From assembly GCF_024343735.1 (NCBI RefSeq), contig NZ_RJUE01000052.1:62001-126000 (forward strand): a stretch of 64,000 bases of DNA, in the 5' to 3' direction. Shown here one piece after another: positions 25,972 to 34,991 of the stretch. Under the pieces are notes generated by a model. The model saw nothing but the letters and a program-made list of their open reading frames with translations, was not told the DNA's origin and did not search any database. Position 1 is the stretch's first letter, and each line of letters starts with the position of its first letter. The position numbers and the translations under genes are program-made. This stretch comes from Lacihabitans sp. CCS-44. Its GTDB lineage: Bacteria; Bacteroidota; Bacteroidia; Cytophagales; Spirosomataceae.

Positions 25972-26058
25972 GGAGAGATGGGTGAGTGGCTGAAACCACC
26001 AGTTTGCTAAACTGACGTACTGGTAACGGTACCGCGGGTTCGAATCCCGCTCTCTCCG
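25972..26058 (+). tRNA. tRNA-Ser (anticodon GCT)
   Basis: An 87-nt class II tRNA. GGAGAGA pairs with TCTCTCC as the acceptor stem, the anticodon loop is TTGCTAA with anticodon GCT, a long variable arm follows, and the T-arm is GCGGG-TTCGAAT-CCCGC. It decodes AGC and AGT. CCA is not encoded. Confidence 0.97.
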
Positions 26059-26079
26059 CTGATATTTTTGAAGGCACCT

Positions 26080-26154
26080 CGGGGTGTAGCGTAGCCCGGT
26101 CATCGCGCCTGCTTTGGGAGCAGGAGGTCGCAAGTTCGAATCTTGCCACCCCGA
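26080..26154 (+). tRNA. tRNA-Pro (anticodon TGG)
   Basis: A 75-nt tRNA. CGGGGTG pairs with CACCCCG, the anticodon stem is CCTGC/GCAGG around loop TTTGGGA, anticodon TGG, and the T-loop is TTCGAAT. It lies 21 nt after tRNA-Ser and shares its promoter. Confidence 0.97.
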
Positions 26155-26155
26155 C

Positions 26156-26181
26156 AAAAAAGCAGCTTATGCTGCTTTTTT
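26156..26181 (+). terminator. Terminator after tRNA-Pro
   Basis: AAAGCAGC and GCTGCTTT form a stem with a TTAT loop, with A-rich and T-rich flanks extending it and a final T-run. Confidence 0.85.
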
Positions 26182-26237
26182 AAATTAAAAAGGTTTCGTT
26201 TTTAATTACTTTCTAAGTTCTTGAAAACGTCCAAGAC

Positions 26238-26311
26238 GGTTCCATAGCTCAGCTGGATAGAGCAACAGATTTCTAATCTGTCGGTCGAAGGTTCGAATCC
26301 TTCTGGGATCA
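26238..26311 (+). tRNA. tRNA-Arg (anticodon TCT)
   Basis: A 74-nt tRNA. GGTTCCA pairs with TGGGATC using two G-T wobbles, the D-arm is GCTCAGCTGGATAGAGC, the anticodon stem is ACAGA/TCTGT around TTTCTAA, anticodon TCT, and the T-loop is TTCGAAT. It decodes AGA and AGG. It lies beyond the tRNA-Pro terminator, so it may have its own promoter. Confidence 0.97.
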
Positions 26312-26312
26312 C

Positions 26313-26342
26313 AAAAGCTCAAACTTTGGTTTGGGCTTTTTT
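26313..26342 (+). terminator. Terminator after tRNA-Arg
   Basis: AAAAGCTCAAAC at 26313-26324 pairs with GTTTGGGCTTTT at 26329-26340 with one T-G wobble, followed by T residues. Confidence 0.85.
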
Positions 26343-26438
26343 TGTTTTCATACAAAATCAATAACATGGCCTAGTATCTAGCAAAATTTACTGAACACCA
26401 ATTATTGAATTTATGGAACTATGCATAAATGCCTAATT

Positions 26439-27344
26439 ATGAAAAAAGCAATCATCGACCTCGGTACCAATACTTTTCACCTCATGATATTTGAAGGTGA
26501 AAACATATTTTTCAAAACCTCGATTGCATCTAAAATTGGCCAGGGTGGTATCAATCAGAATGTGATTACTGAAGTTGGTATTCAAAGAGCTTTGAATGTT
26601 TTGAATATTTTTAAAGAAAAATTAATTGAGTTTGAGGTGAAAGTTGAAAATATTCTTGCTTTTGGCACAAGTGCAATCAGGAACGCCAGCAATCAAAGTG
26701 AGTTTTTAGAAAGAGTTAAAAATGAAACGGATATAAATATCACGGTGATTGATGGTGACAAAGAAGCCGAGCTCATATATAAAGGTGTAAGCCAGGCCGT
26801 AGAGGTTGATAAAAATGCCTTGATTGTAGATATTGGTGGTGGAAGTGTAGAGTTTATATTGTGTAATCCCGAGAAAATTCTTTGGAAAAGGAGTTTTGAA
26901 ATTGGAGGACAACGTTTGATGGAGCGTTTTATGAAAAAAGATAAAATTTCTCAAACAGAAATTAGCCGTTTGGATGAGTACCTCCGACAAGAGCTTTTAC
27001 CACTTACCAATGCTGTTCATCAATATCAGCCAGAAGTATTAATAGGGTCGTCTGGTTCGTTTGATACATTGAACGACATGATACATTGGAAAAACACCGG
27101 TAACTTTGCTCCTACTGAAATTATTGGTTTTGATTATCCGATCTCAGAATTTTGGATAGCCTTTGAGCAATTGGTCTTTGCGAATCATGAAGAAAGAATG
27201 CAGATTGGTGGTATGATTCCACTCAGGGTAGATATGATTGTAGTGGCAGTTTGCTTGATAAAATTCGTTTTACAAACTTACAACATTAAAGAAATCAAGA
27301 TTTCCAATTATGCCTTGAAAGAAGGTGCATTTTTAATGTGCTAA
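26439..27344 (+). CDS. Ppx/GppA family exopolyphosphatase or guanosine pentaphosphatase
   Basis: A 301-residue protein of the actin/hsp70 ATPase fold. AIIDLGTNTFHLMIF is phosphate-binding loop one, FGTSAIRNASN and VIDGDKEAELIYKGV are central family motifs, VDIGGGSVEFIL is loop two, and IGSSGSFDTL is the third. This short form (about 300 residues) lacks the C-terminal HD domain found in E. coli Ppx/GppA. It would degrade polyphosphate or pppGpp. I chose ATG 26439, directly before the core; an in-frame ATG at 26421 adds only six residues. Confidence 0.9.
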   Translation: MKKAIIDLGTNTFHLMIFEGENIFFKTSIASKIGQGGINQNVITEVGIQRALNVLNIFKEKLIEFEVKVENILAFGTSAIRNASNQSEFLERVKNETDINITVIDGDKEAELIYKGVSQAVEVDKNALIVDIGGGSVEFILCNPEKILWKRSFEIGGQRLMERFMKKDKISQTEISRLDEYLRQELLPLTNAVHQYQPEVLIGSSGSFDTLNDMIHWKNTGNFAPTEIIGFDYPISEFWIAFEQLVFANHEERMQIGGMIPLRVDMIVVAVCLIKFVLQTYNIKEIKISNYALKEGAFLMC

Positions 27345-27410
27345 TTTGAAAATTAGTTAATTAGCTAATTATACATACTTAAAAACATTAACACCTCACA
27401 ATTCAATCAC

Positions 27411-27496
27411 CGAATTAAAACATTAACCGATTACGAATTAAAACATTAACCGATTACCGAATTAACCCATTACCGAATTATCACATTAGCAAATTA
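27411..27496 (+). repeat. Short imperfect tandem repeats upstream of the RqcH-like gene
   Basis: The unit CGAATTAAAACATTAACCGA occurs at 27411 and again at 27434, followed by shorter variants starting CGAATTA at 27458 and 27474 and a last one near 27490. Periods are about 23, 23, 16 and 16 bases. The array sits directly before the start codon at 27510 and holds no gene. Confidence 0.65.
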
Positions 27497-27509
27497 GCAC
27501 ATTAAACTC

Positions 27510-29060
27510 ATGCATAACAATTATCTATTTCTGAAACACTTGGCTGCTGAACTTAAAGTGAAACTTTTGGGATCAGAATTGATTTCGTGTTTTAGTCAGG
27601 AAAAAGATGAATTGATGTTAGGCTTTAGTACAAACGGAGCAGAAATATTCTTAAAATGCACACTAAAACCCGATTTTTCTTGTATTACGGTTCAAAATGA
27701 ATTCGCCCGGGCGAGAAAAAATACTGTAAATCTTTGGAGTGAAATTTATGGTTTAAAAGTAACAGACCTTTGTATTTTCGAAAATGAAAGAGCTTTAAAA
27801 ATCTACTTAGAGAATGATTATCTACTGATTATCAAGCTATTTGGCAATCGTCCTAATCTTTTGATTTATAAAAACAATGAGCAAATAGCTATTTTTAACA
27901 ATTCCTTGCTTTCTGATAAATTACTGACGGTTTCAGATTTTGAAAAAATAGCAGATTTTAGTTTTGAGAACTTCCAAAAACTGGAGGGAAACTACAGAAA
28001 AGTATTTTTTACGTTTGGAAAGAATCTCTTTAATTATCTAGATGCCATTATAAAGGACTATTCTATTCAGCAAAAATGGGATTTTATTCAAGATTTCTTG
28101 CAAAAACAAGAAAATCCAAAATATCAAATTGGCTTTTATAAAGACATTCCGAGTCTTTGTTTGTTTCCTTTTGAGAATTATAAATTTGAGTTTACAAATG
28201 CTATTGAAGCGGTAAACGCTTTCTATTTGTTTTACCAGAAAGAATTCAGCTTCTCCAACCAAAAGCACATGTTGCTAAGTGCACTTGAAAAGGAAAAACA
28301 AAAGACCGAAAACTACCTCCAAAACACACAATCGAAATTAGAAAACCTGAAATCTGGACAGTCAAAAGAAATTATCGCCAATATATTAATGGCCAATTTA
28401 CATGATTTAGAAGATGGAATTTCCGAGGTTGAATTGCTTAATTTTTATACGGACCAAAACATTACCATAAAGCTAAAAAAAGACCTTTCTCCGCAAAAAA
28501 ATGCTGAAAACTATTACAGAAAAAGCAAAAACGAGCAGATTGAGGTTGAGGCAATAAAGAAAAACATAGCAACTGCGTTTAATAAGATTATCGAAATCGA
28601 AAGTCAAATTGAAAGTGTGAGTGCCGCTGAAAATTTCAAAGAACTCAAATCTTTTGTTAAAATTCAAAAGAAAGTTTCTGAAGAAATGGAAAGTCCAAAG
28701 AGCCTTTTCCGTGAATATGTATTTGAGGGAACTCTAATTTTGGTTGGTAAAAACTCCAAAAACAACGATACTTTAACTTTAAAACATGCCCAAAAAGAAG
28801 ATTATTGGCTGCATGCAAGAGATTGTGCGGGTTCACATGTAGTCATAAAGCGAAAAAATAAGGAAAATCTTCCCAACCATATAATCGAATTTGCTGCAAG
28901 TTTGGCCGCTTATTATTCTAAAAGGAAGAACGAGGGCGTTGTACCAGTTATTTTTACGCAAAAGAAATTCGTTAGAAAAACCAAAGGACTGCCGGATGGC
29001 CAAGTGATTGTGGACAAAGAGTCTACGATTATGATTGAGCCTTTTAAACCGGAAGCTTAG
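27510..29060 (+). CDS. RqcH-like NFACT family protein (ribosome-associated quality control)
   Basis: A 516-residue protein. The N-terminal NFACT-N region spans about 1-210, a long charged helical coiled-coil region lies at about 255-400, and the C-terminal NFACT-R domain has KEDYWLHARDCAGSHVVIK, with the conserved D-x-W-x-H-A signature, and ends in VIVDKESTIMIEP. RqcH and its eukaryotic homologue Rqc2 bind obstructed large ribosomal subunits and recruit tRNA-Ala to add C-terminal alanine tails. Older names call this family fibronectin-binding protein. An array of short repeats lies directly upstream. Confidence 0.88.
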   Translation: MHNNYLFLKHLAAELKVKLLGSELISCFSQEKDELMLGFSTNGAEIFLKCTLKPDFSCITVQNEFARARKNTVNLWSEIYGLKVTDLCIFENERALKIYLENDYLLIIKLFGNRPNLLIYKNNEQIAIFNNSLLSDKLLTVSDFEKIADFSFENFQKLEGNYRKVFFTFGKNLFNYLDAIIKDYSIQQKWDFIQDFLQKQENPKYQIGFYKDIPSLCLFPFENYKFEFTNAIEAVNAFYLFYQKEFSFSNQKHMLLSALEKEKQKTENYLQNTQSKLENLKSGQSKEIIANILMANLHDLEDGISEVELLNFYTDQNITIKLKKDLSPQKNAENYYRKSKNEQIEVEAIKKNIATAFNKIIEIESQIESVSAAENFKELKSFVKIQKKVSEEMESPKSLFREYVFEGTLILVGKNSKNNDTLTLKHAQKEDYWLHARDCAGSHVVIKRKNKENLPNHIIEFAASLAAYYSKRKNEGVVPVIFTQKKFVRKTKGLPDGQVIVDKESTIMIEPFKPEA

Positions 29061-29076
29061 TCTAGCCTTTTAACAG

Positions 29077-29220
29077 AGAGTTGCACCGAGTTTTCTTTTT
29101 CACATATTTTGTACTTTTGAGTTTCTCAGAGTTTTCGCTTCGCTCTTTTGTTTTAACATGGAGTGGCACCGAGTTTTCATTTTTACTTGTTTTGCGTCTC
29201 TGAGTTTCTCAGAGTTATTC
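29077..29220. repeat. Two copies of a dispersed intergenic repeat
   Basis: Copies at about 29077-29137 and 29159-29220 share TGGCACCGAGTTTTC-like and GAGTTTCTCAGAGTT segments in the same order. A third related copy lies at 55020-55105. These are common short dispersed sequences in Bacteroidota gaps, with no coding potential. Confidence 0.6.
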
Positions 29221-29431
29221 TCTTTCCTCATCCTTTGCAATTCATAGCATTTAAGTGTACTTATCTTGAAGGCACTCAATAGACTTTACTAAATCCCCTT
29301 GTTATTTTTACTTAAAAATCCTTGTCATTCAAAATCAAGAAATATTAAAATCAAATCTACAAATCTTACAAAAAAGCCAAAAACCTTTCCAATTATATAA
29401 AATATTTTATGCCAGTTTAATCTTTCTGTAT
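29221..29431. other. Gene-free interval before carB
   Basis: About 210 AT-rich bases, part of the 415-base gap between the RqcH-like gene and carB. Apart from the repeat before it and the promoter box after it, I see nothing here. Confidence 0.55.
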
Positions 29432-29439
29432 TACCTTTG
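29432..29439 (+). promoter_or_regulatory. -7 promoter element of carB
   Basis: TACCTTTG is an exact TAnnTTTG match. The expected -33 position has only a weak match. Transcription from here would start near 29446, which supports ATG 29476 rather than the in-frame codon at 29437. Confidence 0.5.
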
Positions 29440-29475
29440 TTCTTCGATAATCGAATCGAAACTCTCCAAAAAAAA

Positions 29476-32316
29476 ATGCCAAAAAATTCTAGCATTAAAT
29501 CCGTCCTAATCATCGGTTCAGGACCAATTGTTATAGGCCAAGCATGTGAATTTGACTACTCAGGGTCGCAAGCAGCAAGATCAATCAGACAAGAAGGAAT
29601 AGAAGTTGCCTTGATTAACTCAAATCCGGCTACTATCATGACTGACCCAATGAACGCTGATTTTGTGTATCTTAAGCCTCTCGAAAAAAAATCTATCAAA
29701 GAAATATTGGCAAAACACCAAGAAATGGGCAGGCCAATCACGCACGTTTTGCCAACCATGGGTGGCCAAACTGCTCTAAACTTAGCAATAGATTGTGAAA
29801 ATGCTGGTGTTTGGAAAAAATACGGTGTAGAAATCATCGGTGTGGACATAAAGGCCATAGAAACTACCGAAGACCGTGAACTTTTCCGTACCAAAATGAT
29901 TGAAATCGGTGTGGGAGTTTGCAAAGGCCGTACTGCCAAATCGTTTTTAGAAGGAAAAGAAATCGCTCAAGAAATCGGCTTCCCATTGGTTATTCGTCCA
30001 TCTTACACTTTGGGTGGAACAGGTGGTGGTTTCGTAAATACGCCTGAAGAATTTGACGCCGCCTTAAATAATGGTTTGCATGCTTCGCCCGTCCATGAGG
30101 TGTTGGTAGAGCAATCAATTATGGGCTGGAAAGAATACGAACTTGAACTTTTGCGTGATCACAACCAAAACATTGTGATTATCTGTACAATAGAAAACTT
30201 TGACCCAATGGGTGTGCATACGGGTGATTCAATCACTGTTGCACCGGCCATGACCTTGCCTGATACGGTTTATCAAAAAATGCGTGACATGGCCATCAAA
30301 ATGATGAACGCCATCGGTCAGTTTGCAGGCGGATGTAACGTTCAGTTTTCTTTGAATCCTGATACAGACGAAATCATAGCGATAGAAATCAATCCAAGGG
30401 TTAGTCGTTCGTCAGCTTTAGCTTCAAAAGCTACAGGTTATCCAATTGCGAAAATCGCTGCCAAAATGGCGATTGGCTACAATTTGGATGAGTTGATTAA
30501 TCCAATAACTGGTTCTACATCAGCATTCTTCGAGCCAGCGATAGATTATGTAATCGTGAAAGTTCCGAGATGGAATTTTGACAAATTCCCTGGTTGCGAC
30601 CGTCGATTGGGTCTACAAATGAAATCTGTAGGTGAAACGATGGGTATTGGTCGTAACTTCCAAGAAGCTTTGCAAAAAGCATGTCAATCGCTTGAAATCA
30701 AGAGAAACGGATTGGGAGCAGACGGAAGAGAAGAAAGAGATCAAGAAAAACTAAAATATAGTTTGGCAAATCCATCGTGGGATAGACTTTTCCACGTTTA
30801 TGATGCCTTCAAGGCAGGTTTATCGTTCAAAACGATACAAAACCTGACTAAAATAGACAAGTGGTTTTTGCACCAGATAGAAGAAATGATTCAGCTGGAG
30901 CATAAAATCGAGACTTTCAGACTGGATTCATTACCTAAGGACTTGTTGGTGTCAGCCAAACAAAAAGGCTACGCAGACAGACAGTTGGCCCATTTGCTGA
31001 GATGCAAAGAAAGCGAAGTAACCTCGAAGCGTAAAGGAATGGGTATCAACAGAGTATTCAAATGTGTAGATACTTGCTCGGCTGAGTTTGAGGCCAAAAC
31101 GCCTTACTTCTACTCTACTTTCTCCGCCTCAGAAGAAAATCCTGACAATGAGTCGATTGTAACAGATAAAAAGAAAATTGTGGTGCTGGGTTCAGGTCCA
31201 AACCGTATCGGACAAGGTATCGAATTTGACTACTCTTGTGTGCATGGTGTGTTGGCAGCCAAAGAAATGGGCTACGAAACCATCATGATCAACTGTAATC
31301 CAGAGACGGTTTCTACAGACCCTGATATTGCGGATAAATTATACTTTGAGCCTGTTTTCTGGGAAAATGTTTTCGATATCATCGAACACGAAAAACCAGA
31401 AGGCGTAATTGTGCAATTGGGTGGACAAACAGCATTAAAAATGGCTGAGAAATTCACGAAATATGGCATCAAAATCATCGGCACTTCTTACGAAGCCCTC
31501 GATTTGGCCGAAGATAGAGGTCGTTTCTCTGAGAAATTGAGAGAATTGGACATTCCTTACCCGCCATTTGATACAGTAAGAACAGCCGACAGAGCTGTTG
31601 AAGTTTCCAAATCGCTTGGTTTCCCGCTTTTGGTACGTCCAAGTTACGTATTGGGTGGTCAAAGTATGAAAATCGTCATCAACGAGACGGAACTGGAGCA
31701 ACACGTAGTGAAAATCCTGAACGATATTCCTGATAATAATATCCTTTTAGATCATTTCCTTGAAAACGCCATAGAAGCCGAAGCAGATGCCATTTGTGAC
31801 GGAACTGATGCCTATATCATCGGTATCATGGAGCATATCGAGCCTGCAGGTATTCACTCGGGTGACTCTTATGCAGTATTGCCAGCCTTTGATTTGAGCG
31901 AAAACGTTATAAAGCAAATAGAAGAATACACCAAGCGTATCGCTATAGCTCTGGACACTAAAGGACTTATAAACATACAGTTTGCCATAAAAGACGAGAA
32001 AGTATATGTGATAGAAGCTAACCCAAGAGCCTCACGTACGGTGCCGTTTATATGCAAAGCTTACCAAGAGCCTTATGTAAACTACGCCACCAAAGTGATG
32101 TTGGGAGCCAAAGTAAAAGACTTTAATTTCAAGCCCGTAAAAGAAGGGTACGCCATCAAAATTCCGGTGTTCTCGTTCAATAAATTCCCGAACGTAAACA
32201 AAGAACTCGGCCCGGAGATGAAGTCAACTGGCGAAGGCATCTACTTCATAGAAGACCTCACCGACGATTTCTTCCTACAGGTATACTCTGAAAGAAATAT
32301 GTACATGAGTAGATAA
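29476..32316 (+). CDS. carB: Carbamoyl-phosphate synthase large subunit, short form
   Basis: A 946-residue protein that makes carbamoyl phosphate from bicarbonate, ammonia (supplied by CarA) and two ATP, for arginine and pyrimidines. The two homologous synthetase halves are visible: LIIGSGPIVIGQACEFDYSG near residue 10 and VLGSGPNRIGQGIEFDYS near residue 570, each with an ATP-grasp domain (GFPLVIRPSYTLGGTGGG; GFPLLVRPSYVLGGQSM). It ends at YSERNMYMSR, about 125 residues short of the E. coli enzyme, so the C-terminal MGS-like allosteric domain (UMP/ornithine binding) is missing. The stop is followed by a good terminator, so this is the natural end. carA is not adjacent. Confidence 0.95.
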   Translation: MPKNSSIKSVLIIGSGPIVIGQACEFDYSGSQAARSIRQEGIEVALINSNPATIMTDPMNADFVYLKPLEKKSIKEILAKHQEMGRPITHVLPTMGGQTALNLAIDCENAGVWKKYGVEIIGVDIKAIETTEDRELFRTKMIEIGVGVCKGRTAKSFLEGKEIAQEIGFPLVIRPSYTLGGTGGGFVNTPEEFDAALNNGLHASPVHEVLVEQSIMGWKEYELELLRDHNQNIVIICTIENFDPMGVHTGDSITVAPAMTLPDTVYQKMRDMAIKMMNAIGQFAGGCNVQFSLNPDTDEIIAIEINPRVSRSSALASKATGYPIAKIAAKMAIGYNLDELINPITGSTSAFFEPAIDYVIVKVPRWNFDKFPGCDRRLGLQMKSVGETMGIGRNFQEALQKACQSLEIKRNGLGADGREERDQEKLKYSLANPSWDRLFHVYDAFKAGLSFKTIQNLTKIDKWFLHQIEEMIQLEHKIETFRLDSLPKDLLVSAKQKGYADRQLAHLLRCKESEVTSKRKGMGINRVFKCVDTCSAEFEAKTPYFYSTFSASEENPDNESIVTDKKKIVVLGSGPNRIGQGIEFDYSCVHGVLAAKEMGYETIMINCNPETVSTDPDIADKLYFEPVFWENVFDIIEHEKPEGVIVQLGGQTALKMAEKFTKYGIKIIGTSYEALDLAEDRGRFSEKLRELDIPYPPFDTVRTADRAVEVSKSLGFPLLVRPSYVLGGQSMKIVINETELEQHVVKILNDIPDNNILLDHFLENAIEAEADAICDGTDAYIIGIMEHIEPAGIHSGDSYAVLPAFDLSENVIKQIEEYTKRIAIALDTKGLINIQFAIKDEKVYVIEANPRASRTVPFICKAYQEPYVNYATKVMLGAKVKDFNFKPVKEGYAIKIPVFSFNKFPNVNKELGPEMKSTGEGIYFIEDLTDDFFLQVYSERNMYMSR

Positions 32317-32338
32317 GAATCTATTTTATGATATTTAG

Positions 32339-32372
32339 AAGCCCCTTGGTATATGCTGAGGGGCTTTTTTGT
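32339..32372 (+). terminator. Rho-independent terminator of carB
   Basis: AAGCCCCT at 32339-32346 pairs with AGGGGCTT at 32359-32366, followed by T residues to 32370. Confidence 0.85.
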
Positions 32373-32456
32373 ATCGAGATATTTTATATTATTAGTTTCT
32401 TTCTTTTTTTAAAATTAAGTTTGTTTTAAGTAACAATTCAACAAAGTTTTTTGTGA

Positions 32457-34865
32457 ATGAAAAAACAAATAATAAGCCACAATAATTTTACTACCTTAAT
32501 TTATTCGAATGGAACCAACCATATTGAAAAAGGCCACATTTCAGTATCAAAAAATGAAATAATCGATATACTTAATCAATTCAATGTAGATTTTGATGAG
32601 GTTTTGATCTATAAAAACTACTTGATTGAAAGAGACCATATCAGTCATAGTGAGTATGCATTTGGTCATTACCATTCAACTATTAAAAATTTAATTTTAA
32701 AAAATTGTGACTTTGATACCTCTGTGGTTTTTGACTTGAGTCTGCAAATAGAAACGATAATGTTTATTGATTGCAAATTCAAGGCCTCTCTTAAAATCAA
32801 TAATCCCAAGTGTAAAATTTTCTTAGAAAATGTAAAAGTAGAAAATGATTTTTTACTTGATGGAGATAGTAGAGTTACTGAAAATACTGTAATTATCTCT
32901 AACACGACAGTGAAAAATCACCTGATTTTTAAAAATTTTCAAAAGTTTAATTTATTGAAAATTATAGGAGAAAAAAGTTATGCCAAGAAAACTGTAATTT
33001 CAAATGTTAATGGAAAAAATATTGCGTTCAAAGGAATTACAAAGAATGGAAATTTAAATTTAACTTGGGATGAAAATAAGAATATTAATAATGAAATAGA
33101 AAATCTTCTCTTAGAATCAACAAACTTTGAAATTATCGACTTATTTCAAACTACAATACATGGCTCGCTAAAAATCAAAAACGTACAAATACAAGACAAT
33201 TTAATTGTTAAAAGTTGCTTAATCAGTAACATCCAAATTAATTCATCCATCGATATTAAATACTCAATTATTGAAAACTCAACAATAAAAACGATAAATT
33301 TTCTTAATTCACAATTTACAAAGTCTAATGAATTTGTACTTGCCGAAAATACAAAAATTAATAGCTTTCAATCAATATCCTCAAGATTGGGCGAAATAGT
33401 AATTAAGTGTAAGATAGAAAGTGTAGAGTTTATTTCTAAAGGCAAAAAGAACAATGAAATGGTGAAGTTATTGATTATAGAGTCTGTAATCGATTATTTA
33501 TCACTAAAAAACGTAGTTATTCACAAAGAACTGAATATTTCAGGAAACATAGAACATATTTTATTTGAAAATTCGAATTTCAGAGAATATGTTGACATTA
33601 GTTTGAAAACCATCTCCGATCAAGTTTCAAATTCTTCAATTAATTTAAGGTGTAACATATTCCATCAATATTTCTCAATCAATGATTCTTTCCTACATGA
33701 ATTTGAATTCTTTCAAAACACTTTTCTCGACATTTTTGAATTAAATTACCTAACACTAACTGAGAATTTAAGTATAATCGATTCCATGTTTTTTGGTGAA
33801 TTAATTATTAATAATAAATCAGAATTAAATGCATTTCTAATTGAGAACTCATTTCTAAAGAAATTAACTATTACAAATAATTGCAATATTGACTCAATAA
33901 AAGTCACAAAAAAATCACTTATTCATTTCTTTTCGCCTTTTGATAAAAAAGATTTTGAATACTACTTTGAGAACTCAATAATAAATTCAATTTCCTTTGA
34001 GAATACAAGTTTATCCAAAAATTCAAGCTTTAACTTCAGTGATTGCCAAATAAATTTCATAGAATTTTCATCTGTTAATAACTATGGTTTTATTTATTTC
34101 AGAAACAGCAAGCCCATTTTTTTTTATTTAGATATGGTAATTGCCAAAAGTGCCAAACTCCTTAATTTATCAATCTCAGAAATGGGAAAGCAAGAATTTA
34201 TTAAAAATATAGGACCCAGTTTATACAAAGCTGAAATTTGTTTTTTAAATAGTAGTTTAGGAAATATTGAGTTCATTGGTTTCGCCTTCTCCCAATACAG
34301 TTTCAAATTCTTAAACTCAAAAATGCTAAATCTATTTATTGCAGGTGACGAGTTCCCTGAAATAATTGAGGTTTCAGAAATTGACAAGAAAAATCAAACA
34401 AAAGCAGATTATAATCAACTAGTACTAGCTTATAATCAGTTAAAAAAAATAGCTGAAAATAATGGAGACATAATCAGAACATCTTTAATGCATGCTAAAG
34501 CTCTAAAATTTCAACATAAGGTATTGAAAAAGACTCCAAATACTGGGTATGAAAGAGCTGTCTTCTTATTTAATGGACTTTCAAATAACCATGGAGAAAG
34601 TTGGGGAAAAGCATTTTGGTTCATTATAATAAGTTCAGTTAGTTTATTCACACTGTTCATTATTCCAACCTCGAAATATGCAATAGTCGGAAGTTTTGAT
34701 AATTCAATTATTACCGATTATTTGAAATTTATTGATCCCTTTCAAAAAAACAATTACGACGAATTTGGATGGTTTTCAAATTTGATTTATTTCCTGAACA
34801 AAATTGTCTTTGGGTATGGTGTATTTCAGCTCGTAACCGCGTTTAGAAGACATGGAAAAAAATAA
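32457..34865 (+). CDS. Large beta-helix protein with C-terminal membrane segment, unknown function
   Basis: An 802-residue protein of unknown function. There is no signal peptide. About residues 60-620 consist of irregular 20- to 25-residue units with alternating Ile/Leu/Phe and many Asn, Ser and Lys (for example LFENSNFRE, FLNSQFTKSN, NSIINSISFENTSL), which resembles a pentapeptide-like or right-handed beta-helix solenoid. A helical stretch follows (YNQLVLAYNQLKKIAENNGD, about 655-675), then a SNNHGESW motif at about 706-715, one strong membrane helix at about 720-740, and an amphipathic NKIVFGYGVFQLVTAFRR tail. Similar tails occur in other Bacteroidota pentapeptide-like proteins, from memory. 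It is clearly richer in A+T than its neighbours, and it stands alone between carB and deoB, suggesting transfer. Confidence 0.75.
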   Translation: MKKQIISHNNFTTLIYSNGTNHIEKGHISVSKNEIIDILNQFNVDFDEVLIYKNYLIERDHISHSEYAFGHYHSTIKNLILKNCDFDTSVVFDLSLQIETIMFIDCKFKASLKINNPKCKIFLENVKVENDFLLDGDSRVTENTVIISNTTVKNHLIFKNFQKFNLLKIIGEKSYAKKTVISNVNGKNIAFKGITKNGNLNLTWDENKNINNEIENLLLESTNFEIIDLFQTTIHGSLKIKNVQIQDNLIVKSCLISNIQINSSIDIKYSIIENSTIKTINFLNSQFTKSNEFVLAENTKINSFQSISSRLGEIVIKCKIESVEFISKGKKNNEMVKLLIIESVIDYLSLKNVVIHKELNISGNIEHILFENSNFREYVDISLKTISDQVSNSSINLRCNIFHQYFSINDSFLHEFEFFQNTFLDIFELNYLTLTENLSIIDSMFFGELIINNKSELNAFLIENSFLKKLTITNNCNIDSIKVTKKSLIHFFSPFDKKDFEYYFENSIINSISFENTSLSKNSSFNFSDCQINFIEFSSVNNYGFIYFRNSKPIFFYLDMVIAKSAKLLNLSISEMGKQEFIKNIGPSLYKAEICFLNSSLGNIEFIGFAFSQYSFKFLNSKMLNLFIAGDEFPEIIEVSEIDKKNQTKADYNQLVLAYNQLKKIAENNGDIIRTSLMHAKALKFQHKVLKKTPNTGYERAVFLFNGLSNNHGESWGKAFWFIIISSVSLFTLFIIPTSKYAIVGSFDNSIITDYLKFIDPFQKNNYDEFGWFSNLIYFLNKIVFGYGVFQLVTAFRRHGKK

Positions 34866-34912
34866 AAATCCGTTCAAATCCGTCCAATCTGTGTCATCCA
34901 TGTTCCATCACC
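34866..34912. repeat. Dispersed intergenic repeat (CCGT/CTGTGTCAT type)
   Basis: The reverse complement of this stretch contains AACATGGATGACACAGATTGG followed by GGATTTG, the same order as at 280-320 and 36165-36215. Confidence 0.5.
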
Positions 34913-34991
34913 ACAACGAAAAACCCACAATTCTACCCACCAAACATAAAATTCATTATTTTTACCGTTTAATTCTTCAACAAACCGAATT

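Noticed and set aside
25858-26157. Minus-strand open frames over the tRNA genes, with AERAGFEPAV-like translations
   Set aside because: These are the well-known antisense translations of tRNA genes and are often mis-annotated as proteins. The plus strand holds two perfect tRNAs here.
27345-27509. The tandem array as a CRISPR
   Set aside because: Units are 16-24 bases, abut each other without unique spacers and are imperfect; no cas gene is near.
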